In this document: one piece after another, positions 33,883 to 42,740 of the stretch
Layout: each line of letters begins with the position of its first letter
Numbering within the stretch: the stretch's first letter is position 1
Assembly (NCBI GenBank): GCA_017468395.1
Contig: JAFUIR010000012.1
Location: 62,001-126,000, forward strand
Direction: 5' to 3'
Length of the DNA stretch: 64,000 nucleotides
DNA from: Lachnospiraceae bacterium
GTDB lineage: Bacteria; Bacillota; Clostridia; Lachnospirales; Lachnospiraceae
Program-made: the position numbers and the translations under genes
The notes under the pieces: model-generated
The model's input: the letters and a program-made list of their open reading frames with translations, nothing else
The model's database searches: none
Told to the model about the DNA's origin: nothing

Positions 33883-35586
33883 GTGGAACAGAAGAAAATC
33901 CGCTACTCTTTATTTGCCGGGTCTGTAATTACAGTAGCATTGACAATGTTTTTTTTGTGGATATTAAACAGCAGTGAATCACAACAGTTACAGCAAATGC
34001 TGGGATTATGTATTTTGATTTTAGGTTCCGGCGCTGTACTTTCATTGTTTTTCTTTTTTTGGAAAGGACCGGTATTTAATATACGGGGGCAGATTGAGAG
34101 CAGCAACATTATGGCCATGCTGATTGCCATTTTGGTTGTAATTCAGATTGCCTTTGCATATGCGGCATATTTCCAAAAAGAAATGTATTTGAGATTTGAA
34201 TTATATGACAGGCATTTAGAGGAAGCATTTATACAAAAAGAATTAAACGATACCATGATCAGTCTTTTGACAGCATTGGTTATCTCCATTTTCTTTTCTG
34301 TGGAAATTGTATGGCTGATGATAAAGCTGATGACGGAAAAGAAGCAGAAAGAAAACAGAATACGTCCTACAGCACTTTCCTATGTCAGACAGATTGCGTT
34401 CCTGTTTTACTTTACGTCCAGACTTTCCTCTGCATTTATACCGATTATGGCAAAAGAGTTCGGAGAAACCTTGTTTGGTATGAATGCCAATGCGGCGGCA
34501 GGATTACCGCAATCGGCAGAAACATTATTAACCTGCGTGGCAATTTTTGTTACAACGGCGCTGTTGACCAAAAAGGGATGGAAACTGCCCTTTGGGGTGG
34601 GACTTGTGCTTGTGGCGCTCGGAACCTTTGTTTCCGCAGTGTCCCCTACATTGATTATCTTTATTTTGGCAAGAGCAATTGTTGGTTTGGGATACGGATT
34701 TTGCTGGATGACGCTCCGTAATCTGGCACTTTTCGGTAAAGATGACAGTGAGCAGGCATGGGGATTTTCCATGCTGAATGCCGGCTTGTATGCAGGTATT
34801 AACTGCGGTTCGTCGCTGGGAGCAATCTTAGCGGAGAAGTTCGGTTATCAAAATGTGTTCTTTGTTTCGGCGGCGCTTACCATATTGTGCAGTATTGCCA
34901 TTCTCTGTATGGAAAATGCAGTGCTGAAAAAGAGAGATAAAGAGCCTGCACAGGAAAAAGTTCAAATAGCAGAGACTATAAAAAAACAGACATTTGCTTT
35001 GTGGGAGAAGGTACAGGTATTGTGCTTTGCAGTATTTATGATTGCGCCGTCCTGTATTGTTGCATCCTACCTGAGTTATTTCCTGCCTCTTTATTTTGAA
35101 AGCCTTGGAAGAGGGGTATCCGATGTGGGGCGTGCACAACTTGTATATGGTTTGATTATCGTATATATTGGACCTAAAATTTCCAAATATATGATAGCAA
35201 AGGATAAAAAACTACTGATTTCCAATTACGCATATAATCTGTTATTTGCATTGGGACTTGTACTGGTTGGTTGTCTGGGAGGCGTAGAGATTGCGTTTGT
35301 GGCAGTCTTGCTACTGGGAATTGCTGACAGTTTCGGCTTCAGTGTCCAGAATAATTATTTTCTGGCTTTGCCTTCCGTCAAGCGGATGGGAGCAAGTAAA
35401 TCACTGGCTTATTTGAGTTTTTTAAAGAAACTTACAGAAATGTTGGGACCTACCGTATTTGCCTTTGTATTGGTACTTGGCTATGAAGCAGGAGTGCGTT
35501 TGCTGGGCATTGTCTTTTTGGCGGCAGTGATGATTTTTGCAGGTTTGCAGATTTTGGAAAGACGAAAGGTTTGTAAGGAGATATAA
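33883..35586 (+). CDS. MFS-type membrane protein with extra N-terminal helices
   Basis: GTG start at 33883 with TTGGAG upstream; 567 aa. Four membrane helices in the first 155 residues (around 10-28, 38-58, 66-88, 124-148) enclose a short external segment, then about twelve helices from 168 onward with an MFS-like motif in the region LILFILARAIVGLGYGFCWM (read as IIFILARAIVGLGYGF) and ELFG-type loop KDDSEQAWGFSMLNAGLYAG. Substrate unknown. It precedes an ATP-grasp ligase by 1 nt and a SpoIIE-type phosphatase, a grouping I recall from other Clostridia, so it may be a sensor or transporter of that signalling module. Confidence 0.8.
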   Translation: MEQKKIRYSLFAGSVITVALTMFFLWILNSSESQQLQQMLGLCILILGSGAVLSLFFFFWKGPVFNIRGQIESSNIMAMLIAILVVIQIAFAYAAYFQKEMYLRFELYDRHLEEAFIQKELNDTMISLLTALVISIFFSVEIVWLMIKLMTEKKQKENRIRPTALSYVRQIAFLFYFTSRLSSAFIPIMAKEFGETLFGMNANAAAGLPQSAETLLTCVAIFVTTALLTKKGWKLPFGVGLVLVALGTFVSAVSPTLIIFILARAIVGLGYGFCWMTLRNLALFGKDDSEQAWGFSMLNAGLYAGINCGSSLGAILAEKFGYQNVFFVSAALTILCSIAILCMENAVLKKRDKEPAQEKVQIAETIKKQTFALWEKVQVLCFAVFMIAPSCIVASYLSYFLPLYFESLGRGVSDVGRAQLVYGLIIVYIGPKISKYMIAKDKKLLISNYAYNLLFALGLVLVGCLGGVEIAFVAVLLLGIADSFGFSVQNNYFLALPSVKRMGASKSLAYLSFLKKLTEMLGPTVFAFVLVLGYEAGVRLLGIVFLAAVMIFAGLQILERRKVCKEI

Positions 35587-35587
35587 A

Positions 35588-36535
35588 ATGAAAGTAGCAA
35601 TTGTTTACGGAGGAACTTCCAGCGAAAGGGAGGCTTCTGCGGAAAATGCAAAATATATAGGTGCATCGCTGGAACAGCTGGGGTATGAAATATGCATGGT
35701 GCCTTATGAAAAAAATCTGGTGCAGACCTTAAAGAACGAGAATACAGATATGGTTTATGTCTGCGTACAGGGAAAAGGGCACGGAGACGGTACCATACAA
35801 GCCATTTTGCAGCAGGAAGGGATTCCCTATACTGGAAGTGATGCACATGCTGCTGCTGTAATCAACGACAAAATCATATCAAAAATGTTATTTGAAAAAG
35901 TGGGACTGCAAACGCCGGAATGGATGATGCTGACCAGAGAGGATTACGAAAAGGGAGTATTTGATCCGGAGGCCTTTGGCTATCCTTTTGTAGCCAAAGC
36001 TCCTTCGGAGGGGGGAAGTTTTGGAATTGCCCTGATCCGTAGCAAGGAGGAAATGGAGAGGATTGAGGAAGTGTTTGCATATGAATCCCCGATTCTCATA
36101 GAGCGCTTTATTCCCGGGGATTTTTATACAATCGGAATTTTGCAGCGGGATGGAAAAGATTGTGTGCTTCCTTGTGTACAGGGAGTGGAATTGCACGGGG
36201 AAAAAGAGAATGATGACCCGGACAGTTTAAAAGTATTTACCGGAGAGTATGGAGTAAAAGAGGCAAAATTGCCCAAAGAACTGCTGGAGCAGATGGCGCA
36301 GATGGCAAGAGGGGCCTTTTCTGTGACAGGTGCAAGAGATGTGGCGAGAATAGATTTTATGGTGGATTGCAAGGACAATCAGCCCTATATTCTTGAGATT
36401 AATGCGGTACCCGGACTAAAACCCAGAAGCCTTTTGCCCGGTGCGGCACGTATGGCCGGCATTACCTATAACGACCTGATAGAGGGCGTTTTGCTGGCGG
36501 CAAAAGAGAGAACCAAAGCGGAGGAAATACAGTGA
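35588..36535 (+). CDS. D-alanine-D-alanine ligase-like ATP-grasp enzyme
   Basis: ATG 35588 follows AAGGAG at the end of the MFS gene; 315 aa. The N-terminal domain has VYGGTSSEREASAENA and GKGHGDGTIQAILQQEGIPY, the ATP-grasp core has FVAKAPSEGGSFGIALI and ILIERFIPGDFYTIGIL, and the C-terminal metal site has ARIDFMVD and LEINAVPGL, followed by SLLPGAARMAGITYNDLIE. These are Ddl hallmarks; E in LEIN and N bind magnesium. A housekeeping ddl would not normally lie inside an injection operon, so it may make a specialised dipeptide or act in signalling with its neighbours. Its stop overlaps the next start (TGATG). Confidence 0.88.
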   Translation: MKVAIVYGGTSSEREASAENAKYIGASLEQLGYEICMVPYEKNLVQTLKNENTDMVYVCVQGKGHGDGTIQAILQQEGIPYTGSDAHAAAVINDKIISKMLFEKVGLQTPEWMMLTREDYEKGVFDPEAFGYPFVAKAPSEGGSFGIALIRSKEEMERIEEVFAYESPILIERFIPGDFYTIGILQRDGKDCVLPCVQGVELHGEKENDDPDSLKVFTGEYGVKEAKLPKELLEQMAQMARGAFSVTGARDVARIDFMVDCKDNQPYILEINAVPGLKPRSLLPGAARMAGITYNDLIEGVLLAAKERTKAEEIQ

Positions 36536-38640
36536 TGTTGAAAAACATGAAAATAGGAATAAAAATTCTTTTAGTACTTCTTGTAATGTCACTGGGAACA
36601 TTGTTGCTCATTTCCGTTATATCCTATGTGCAGATGATGGGTTTAACAAAGGAGTTTCAAGAGGTAAATACTACTTTGGGCAATACTGCTTCAGAAGACA
36701 GTAAAATAGCTTTGCAGGCACAGATGGAAGAAAATCTGATAAAGTTTGCGCAGAAGCAGGCAGAGGTTTCCAATGAAAAATTAATCAGACTGCGCAGTGC
36801 CATAGACAATGCAGTAGGATATATGGAAAATTTGTATGCCAATGAGGAAATGTTTGTGGGGCATTCTTTGCCGCTGCCTTATGATACGGTGGACGGAGTA
36901 GCCTGCTCTAAATACATGCTGGCTCCCGGTGTCGCAGATACTCCGGAAATACAGGCGCATGTAAAACTCTTGTCAAACTGTGATTATTTATTTGCGCCGG
37001 TGCTGGAAAACACCACCATGATGGATAATCTATACTTAGGTACACAGGAGGGTATTTACTATCGTTATTCCCGTTCTAATCTGTACAATGCAGACTACGA
37101 TCCCAGACAACGTGACTGGTATGGTGCGGCGGCCAAGGTAGAAGACAGTGCTGTGTGGATGGATACATATGAAGATTATTACGGAAAACTTTGTCTTACC
37201 TGTGCAAGACAGTTTAAAGGTCCGGATGGTGTGATGCGCGGCGTGCTTTCAACGGATATTACGGTACAGGATATGCTTGATGAAATCGTTGCCACAAAAC
37301 TTGGAGAGAGCGGATATGCATTTGTGCTGGATAAACAATTATCCTATCTGGCTCATCCGGATTATAACAAGGAAGGTTTTGAAAAAGAACTGAGTGCGCA
37401 TGTGGGAACGGATAATATACTGGTGGATGCAATCAGTCAGAATGATTCCGGAATATTGTGTGTACACCTGGATGGCAAAGAATGTTATATCGCCTATGCA
37501 ACTTTGGCAGAGACGGGCTGGAAATTGTGTGTGTCTATTGATGTGGATGAAGTCATTGCTCCTTCCATCGAAACCAAGGAAGAGATTGACGGTATTACTG
37601 CCCAGGCCCAGAAGATGGTTAGTACCACACTTTCATCCGTAATGATCCGCTTCATAATTTTCTTTGCCATGGCGGGAATTATTGTAATTATCCTTTCCTT
37701 TGCAGTAGCGGGAACTATTACAAGACCTATTCAGAAACTGGCGAAGAATGTAGAAAATATCGGTCAGGGTAATTTGGATGTCCGTATGGAAGTGGATTCC
37801 AAAGACGAAGTCGGTGAATTGGCCCAGACCTTTAACCAGATGCTGGAGGATTTGCAACAATACATTAAAAATCTTTCCGAAGTGACAGCGGAGAAAGAAC
37901 GAATCGGAGCGGAACTTGATGTAGCCACAAACATTCAGGCAAGTATGCTGCCATGTATTTTCCCGGCATTTCCGGAGCATAAGGAATTTGATATTTATGC
38001 ATCCATGAATCCTGCCAAGGAAGTCGGCGGTGACTTTTATGACTTCTTCTTAGTTGATAAAGACCATCTGGCAGTGGTAATGGCGGATGTATCCGGCAAG
38101 GGAGTTCCGGCAGCGTTGTTTATGGTAATTGCAAAGACATTGATTAAAAACCGTACCCAGCTTGGAGAAACCCCGGATGTGGTATTGGAAAAAGTAAATA
38201 ATCAGTTATGCGAAAACAACGATGCGGAGATGTTTGTTACGGTATGGCTTGGTATTTACGGAATTAAAACCGGTAAACTGGTCTATGCCAATGCCGGTCA
38301 TGAATGTCCCGCAATAATGAGAGCCAACGGTAAATACGAATTAATCCGTGAAAGCCATGATTTTGTTGTAGGTGGTTTTGAAGGTATGACGTATACATTA
38401 CATGAAACAAACTTACAGCCCGGCGACAAACTGTTTTTATATACGGATGGTGTGCCGGAGGCAACAAATGCAGCGGAAGAGTTATTCGGTGAAGAGAGAA
38501 TGGTGCAGGCATTAAATGATTGTACGGGACTTTCACCGGAACAGACATTGAAAGAAGTTAAGAAAGTAGTAGATGCATTTGTGGGAGAGGCAGATCCTTT
38601 TGACGATTTGACAATGTTATCTTTGGAAATAAAACAATAA
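36535..38640 (+). CDS. dCache-HAMP-PP2C (SpoIIE/RsbU-type) sensor phosphatase
   Basis: 701 aa from ATG 36535; GTG 36532 is equally possible. Membrane segments at about 10-31 and 370-392 flank an external double Cache domain (RYSRSNLYNADYDPRQRDWY, then GYAFVLDKQLSYLAHPDYN). A HAMP domain follows (about 393-445) and then a coiled coil and PP2C domain with metal aspartates in VGGDFYDF (D500), ADVSGKGVPAALFM (D518), LYTDGVPEA and DPFDDLTML. Such phosphatases dephosphorylate a STAS antagonist to set off partner switching. The STAS and kinase genes follow directly. Confidence 0.95.
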   Translation: MLKNMKIGIKILLVLLVMSLGTLLLISVISYVQMMGLTKEFQEVNTTLGNTASEDSKIALQAQMEENLIKFAQKQAEVSNEKLIRLRSAIDNAVGYMENLYANEEMFVGHSLPLPYDTVDGVACSKYMLAPGVADTPEIQAHVKLLSNCDYLFAPVLENTTMMDNLYLGTQEGIYYRYSRSNLYNADYDPRQRDWYGAAAKVEDSAVWMDTYEDYYGKLCLTCARQFKGPDGVMRGVLSTDITVQDMLDEIVATKLGESGYAFVLDKQLSYLAHPDYNKEGFEKELSAHVGTDNILVDAISQNDSGILCVHLDGKECYIAYATLAETGWKLCVSIDVDEVIAPSIETKEEIDGITAQAQKMVSTTLSSVMIRFIIFFAMAGIIVIILSFAVAGTITRPIQKLAKNVENIGQGNLDVRMEVDSKDEVGELAQTFNQMLEDLQQYIKNLSEVTAEKERIGAELDVATNIQASMLPCIFPAFPEHKEFDIYASMNPAKEVGGDFYDFFLVDKDHLAVVMADVSGKGVPAALFMVIAKTLIKNRTQLGETPDVVLEKVNNQLCENNDAEMFVTVWLGIYGIKTGKLVYANAGHECPAIMRANGKYELIRESHDFVVGGFEGMTYTLHETNLQPGDKLFLYTDGVPEATNAAEELFGEERMVQALNDCTGLSPEQTLKEVKKVVDAFVGEADPFDDLTMLSLEIKQ

Positions 38641-38663
38641 TTTTAGAAAGAAGAGGAAAAACT

Positions 38664-38963
38664 ATGAATATTATTTTGACAGATTGCGAAAGTTATGTAC
38701 GACTGCTTGTGGAAGGAAGAGTGGATACCAATACCAGTCCGCAGTTACAGCAGGCAATATTGAATGCTTTTCAGAAAAACAATAATGTGGTAGTAGACTT
38801 TTTGAATGTTCCTTACATATCAAGTGCGGGCCTTCGTGCACTCTTGATTGGTCAGAAGACTGCAAACTCAAAAGGCGGTAGCATGAAACTGACGAACATT
38901 TCCGAAACTGTTATGGAGATTTTGAATGTGACAGGTTTCGCTAAAATATTAAAGGTGGAATAA
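38664..38963 (+). CDS. STAS-domain anti-sigma factor antagonist-like protein (RsbV/SpoIIAA type)
   Basis: 99 aa. LLVEGRVDTNTSPQLQQAI and VVVDFLNVPYISSAGLRALL define a STAS domain; S53/S54 in the SSAGLR loop is the expected phosphorylation site. It would be phosphorylated by the RsbW-like kinase encoded next and dephosphorylated by the PP2C protein encoded just before. No sigma factor lies beside it, so the final target may be a sigma factor elsewhere or a component of the injection system. Confidence 0.94.
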   Translation: MNIILTDCESYVRLLVEGRVDTNTSPQLQQAILNAFQKNNNVVVDFLNVPYISSAGLRALLIGQKTANSKGGSMKLTNISETVMEILNVTGFAKILKVE

Positions 38964-38998
38964 AGCGAAGCATATCAGCGCAGAGTGGAGAAAAAATC

Positions 38999-39418
38999 AT
39001 GGGCGAAAGTGTTATCAGGAGAGAAATACAAATAGAGGCACGGACGGAAAAACTGGATGAATTGCTTGATATTTTGAGAGCAGATATGGAAGAGATGGGC
39101 TGCCCGATGGATAAGCAGACCACTGTTGAAATTTGTGCGGAAGAAATATTTGTGAATATTGCCAGTTATGCTTATGGTGAAAGTGTTGGGGATGCTTATA
39201 TCGAAGAAGAAATAGGCAAAAACAGTGTTACAGTGTGTTTTCGGGATAAAGGGATGCCTTACAATCCTTTGGAAAAAGAGGACCCGGACACATCACTTTC
39301 GGCAGATGAACGTCAAATAGGCGGTTTGGGAATTTTTATGGTGAAAAGTATGATGGACAGTGTGTCATATGAGTATAAAGAGGGTGCTAACTGCCTGACA
39401 ATGATGATGGCGTGGTAA
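38999..39418 (+). CDS. RsbW/SpoIIAB-like serine kinase (HATPase_c)
   Basis: 139 aa with TGGAG upstream. The ATP site shows N-box TVEICAEEIFVNIASYAYG, a FRDKGMPYNPL strand in place of the usual DxGxG, and GGLGIFMVKSMMD. These are the marks of the anti-sigma kinase family that binds either a sigma factor or its STAS antagonist. Third member of a complete partner-switching set. Its end overlaps the region just before the AAA+ gene. Confidence 0.92.
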   Translation: MGESVIRREIQIEARTEKLDELLDILRADMEEMGCPMDKQTTVEICAEEIFVNIASYAYGESVGDAYIEEEIGKNSVTVCFRDKGMPYNPLEKEDPDTSLSADERQIGGLGIFMVKSMMDSVSYEYKEGANCLTMMMAW

Positions 39419-39441
39419 GGAAAGGTAACGGTACAGAAAGA

Positions 39442-41790
39442 ATGAGTGGAAATATGAACGACAGATTCCGGGAGGATTTGCTGGAAAAACCATTTGATAG
39501 TTATGCGGATTACATGGATTATGTATTTGCGTGTGTCAATTTGCGACTGACGGACTACATAAAGGACTTGAAAGGCAAATATGCGGCAGGACAGGGACAA
39601 TATAAAAATGTCATGTATCCGGATATTGAGATTGCATATAATTTGTGTAACGACAATGTCCTGAAATTTTCAAGTGCAGAACAGGAAAAGGAAGACCATG
39701 AAGCAGAAACCCAAAATCCGGGCAATACATTGGATGAACTGGATGCCGAACTGCAGAGTTTGTTGGGCGAGTTTAGTGATTCCATGCAAACAAAAGATGC
39801 CCAGGATACAGGATATAAACATAATGCACAAGAACTTAGTGCAGAAGAGATGCTTTCTTTCATTGATTCCAGAATTGCTGTTACAGAGGCGGAAAATTAT
39901 CCATTCTATCAATTGTGCAAAAAATTAAATTTTGACCATTTTACAACCTTTGCTTTGGCAAGTGCCCTTTTGTCATCCACCCAGACAAGTTATGCTTCCG
40001 TATATCAGATTGTAAATGAAAACAGTTCTTTCACGGCACCTACGGTAGAGTCCGCAGCAAGATTATATTTCGGAACGAAATTTTCCATTACCGCTGCATC
40101 GGGACACATGTCGGTATGTCTGGAGAATCTGTTGCCTATAATGGATTTGCGTGTAAATACAAATTTACCCTTTTCCACTGTTTTGACACCGGATAAAAGA
40201 ATTATAGATTTTCTTTTTGGCGCCAATCCGTTGCGTCTGGATGAAAATTATCAGCGTTTTTATCAGATGCTTACCGACGATAACGAACTGGACCCGATTA
40301 TGGCCAATTCCGTGCAGTTGGAAGCTATGGAGGTTTCTTACGGTCAAGGTGTGAATATTTTCAGTTGGTATGGTGATGAGGGAAGCGGACGCCGGTTCTT
40401 TATTAAACATTTTTGTAAAAAGAGAGGCATCCGTGCAATTACATTAAATTGTAAAAAATTATTCGTATATGATTTTGGGTTTGTGGAAAAAGCGCTTTGG
40501 GCTCTGCGCAGAGAGTGTATTTTCACAGACTCCTGTTGCTGTTTGAATGAATTAGATTATCGCGAGGATGAAAAGGAAAAATATATCGGATATATGGATT
40601 TGGCTATTTCCAAAATACAGGAGCATAATATCCTGATTTTCCTTATGAGCCGGGAAAAGTTGCCTTTAAAGAGCGTGACGGATAAGGATTTTACGGAATT
40701 AGAACTGCCCACCCCGGGCAACCAGGAACGTGAGGACTGTTGGAAATATTTTTCACAGGAATACGGACTGGATAAGGATGTGGAATTATCGGAAATGGCA
40801 ACCAAATTCCTTTTTACCCCCGGAAAAATAAAGTCTGCCTTAAAGCAGGCAAGAAGTTTTTCCATTATGAACCATGAGATATTAATATCCAGAGCAAAAC
40901 TTTTTGAGGGATGTTATAACCAGATGAGTTCCGAATTGACCCAGAAGGCAACAAAAGTTAAAGCCAATTTCGGTTTTGAGGACATCGTTATGAATGCTTC
41001 CCAGAGAGAAACTCTGGAGCATGCCATTGACCAGATGAACTTTAGAAAAAAAGTTTATGATAACTGGGATTATATCAAGAAGTACCCTTACGGACGAGGC
41101 CTTTCGGTGCTTCTGTTCGGTGCACCCGGTACCGGTAAGTCCATGTGTGCCCAGGTAATTGCCCATGAACTGAATCTGGAATTATACAGGGTGGATTTAT
41201 CGAAGGTTATTGATAAGTACGTTGGTGAAACGGAAAAATCCATTTCCATGATTTTCCGTGAAGCGAAGAAATGTAATGTAGTATTGTTCTTCGATGAATG
41301 TGATACTTTGTTTGCAAAACGTTCCGATGACGGCGGTTCCAATCAGGCTTCCAACAACAACAAAACGGCGCTGCTTTTGCAGGAGGTTGAGGCTTATGAC
41401 GGTGTTTCCGTACTGGCAACGAACTACAAACATAATATCGACCCTGCGTTCTTCAGACGTATGAAGTATATTGTGGAATTCCAGTTCCCTGACCCGGATA
41501 CAAGAGAAATGTTATGGAGAACCACCATTCCCAAGGGAACCCCCTTGGCGGATGATGTAGATATCCGCTTTTTGGCAGAGCGTTTTGAATTTGTAGGTGG
41601 TAACATCAAAAACTGTATTTTGAATGCAGCCTTCCTTGCAGCAGCAGACGGTGAAGGAAAAGAAGTGGGAATGAAACATTATCTGATGGCCATCAAGTAT
41701 GAATTTGTAAAGACAGGTAAGGTATTTACAAAAGCAGATTTTGAACCATATGCCTATATGGTAGGCTTGGGAGAAGAAGAGGAATGGTAG
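39442..41790 (+). CDS. AAA+ ATPase 1 of the injection system (Afp15/Pvc15-like)
   Basis: ATG 39442 (782 aa) is preferred; GTG 39412 and ATG 39454 are alternatives. The C-terminal AAA+ module is intact: Walker A GAPGTGKS (560-567), Walker B LFFDECDTLF (D618-E619), sensor 1 VLATNY and arginine-finger region FFRRMKY. An upstream module has lost its P-loop (GDEGSGRR, 311-318, with R in place of the lysine and serine). AAA+ proteins of this kind are constant CIS members, thought to act in assembly or cargo loading. A paralogue is encoded at 49495. Confidence 0.93.
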   Translation: MSGNMNDRFREDLLEKPFDSYADYMDYVFACVNLRLTDYIKDLKGKYAAGQGQYKNVMYPDIEIAYNLCNDNVLKFSSAEQEKEDHEAETQNPGNTLDELDAELQSLLGEFSDSMQTKDAQDTGYKHNAQELSAEEMLSFIDSRIAVTEAENYPFYQLCKKLNFDHFTTFALASALLSSTQTSYASVYQIVNENSSFTAPTVESAARLYFGTKFSITAASGHMSVCLENLLPIMDLRVNTNLPFSTVLTPDKRIIDFLFGANPLRLDENYQRFYQMLTDDNELDPIMANSVQLEAMEVSYGQGVNIFSWYGDEGSGRRFFIKHFCKKRGIRAITLNCKKLFVYDFGFVEKALWALRRECIFTDSCCCLNELDYREDEKEKYIGYMDLAISKIQEHNILIFLMSREKLPLKSVTDKDFTELELPTPGNQEREDCWKYFSQEYGLDKDVELSEMATKFLFTPGKIKSALKQARSFSIMNHEILISRAKLFEGCYNQMSSELTQKATKVKANFGFEDIVMNASQRETLEHAIDQMNFRKKVYDNWDYIKKYPYGRGLSVLLFGAPGTGKSMCAQVIAHELNLELYRVDLSKVIDKYVGETEKSISMIFREAKKCNVVLFFDECDTLFAKRSDDGGSNQASNNNKTALLLQEVEAYDGVSVLATNYKHNIDPAFFRRMKYIVEFQFPDPDTREMLWRTTIPKGTPLADDVDIRFLAERFEFVGGNIKNCILNAAFLAAADGEGKEVGMKHYLMAIKYEFVKTGKVFTKADFEPYAYMVGLGEEEEW

Positions 41791-41842
41791 AGTGTTTCAA
41801 AGTGTCAGAAAGTGTACACGATGATTAATGGGAGGATAAAAA

Positions 41843-42730
41843 ATGGAGCAATATATTCGGTTGTCAAATAGCGAAGTAATGGATTATGTACATATGATAC
41901 CTACGTGGTTAATAGAACATACCAGATATGCAGAGGATGTGGAATTTTGGGGGATGAAGAACTGGTCCGTTCCTTGCGGTGTGGCGGTACTTACAAGAGA
42001 AGACCGGATTATGACCCTGAAACATTTGTACATAGACAAAAAGTATCGCGGCGGCGGACGGGGTACCAGATTTTTGCAGCAAATATTGCAAAGAGAGTAT
42101 AAAAAAGGGGAAACAGAATTTCAGGTGCAGTATATTCCCGGTCAGTATCCGGAGTTTGAAAGACTATTGCGCAGATACAACTGGGAGCGCAAAGAAGAAC
42201 TGATAGGAAGTGCAAACTGTACCATTGGGGAGTTAGCGGAATTAAAATACCTGCAAGGAAATTACGGTAACACAAAGGCCTTGTCAGAATGTACAGAGGA
42301 AAGTCTGCATTCTTTATATCAGGAGATTAAGGACAGGGGTGTTGCTTTGGTGGATTTACCCATAAAGAAAGAGGATTACCTGGCAGAGTACAGTGCAGTG
42401 ACAATAGAAGACGGAAAACCGGCAGGATTGTTGCTGGTGAAGAAGGAAGATAAAGATATTGTAATTTCTTATTTAGTTAATCTTTCTTCAAATGTGGCGG
42501 CGCCTATTGAGATGATGCGCTTTGTATTGCAGAAGGGAAGCGGCCAATATTCTCCGGAAACAAAATGCAGATTTGCGGTAGTCAGCGAAACTCTGTTACA
42601 ACTATTGGAGAAGATAGGCATTAACACTATTCAAAAAAGACAGTGTTGCCGGATGGATTTGTCTTGGTTTAGTGAGGCAGAACGAATGGTAAATGCTTAT
42701 GTAGATGTGCAACTGGAAATTCACAAATAG
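41843..42730 (+). CDS. GNAT-family acetyltransferase, tandem-domain
   Basis: 295 aa with GGGAGG upstream. The N-terminal half has a GNAT motif A, LKHLYIDKKYRGGGRGTRFL, with the GGxGxG-like acetyl-CoA pyrophosphate loop, after the strand CGVAVLTREDRIM. The second half (about 150-290) looks like a second GNAT-type fold without the motif. Substrate unknown. It sits between AAA+ ATPase 1 and the two large candidate cargo proteins, so it may modify a particle component, a cargo protein or an immunity target; this is inference. Confidence 0.75.
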   Translation: MEQYIRLSNSEVMDYVHMIPTWLIEHTRYAEDVEFWGMKNWSVPCGVAVLTREDRIMTLKHLYIDKKYRGGGRGTRFLQQILQREYKKGETEFQVQYIPGQYPEFERLLRRYNWERKEELIGSANCTIGELAELKYLQGNYGNTKALSECTEESLHSLYQEIKDRGVALVDLPIKKEDYLAEYSAVTIEDGKPAGLLLVKKEDKDIVISYLVNLSSNVAAPIEMMRFVLQKGSGQYSPETKCRFAVVSETLLQLLEKIGINTIQKRQCCRMDLSWFSEAERMVNAYVDVQLEIHK

Positions 42731-42740
42731 GAGAAATATT

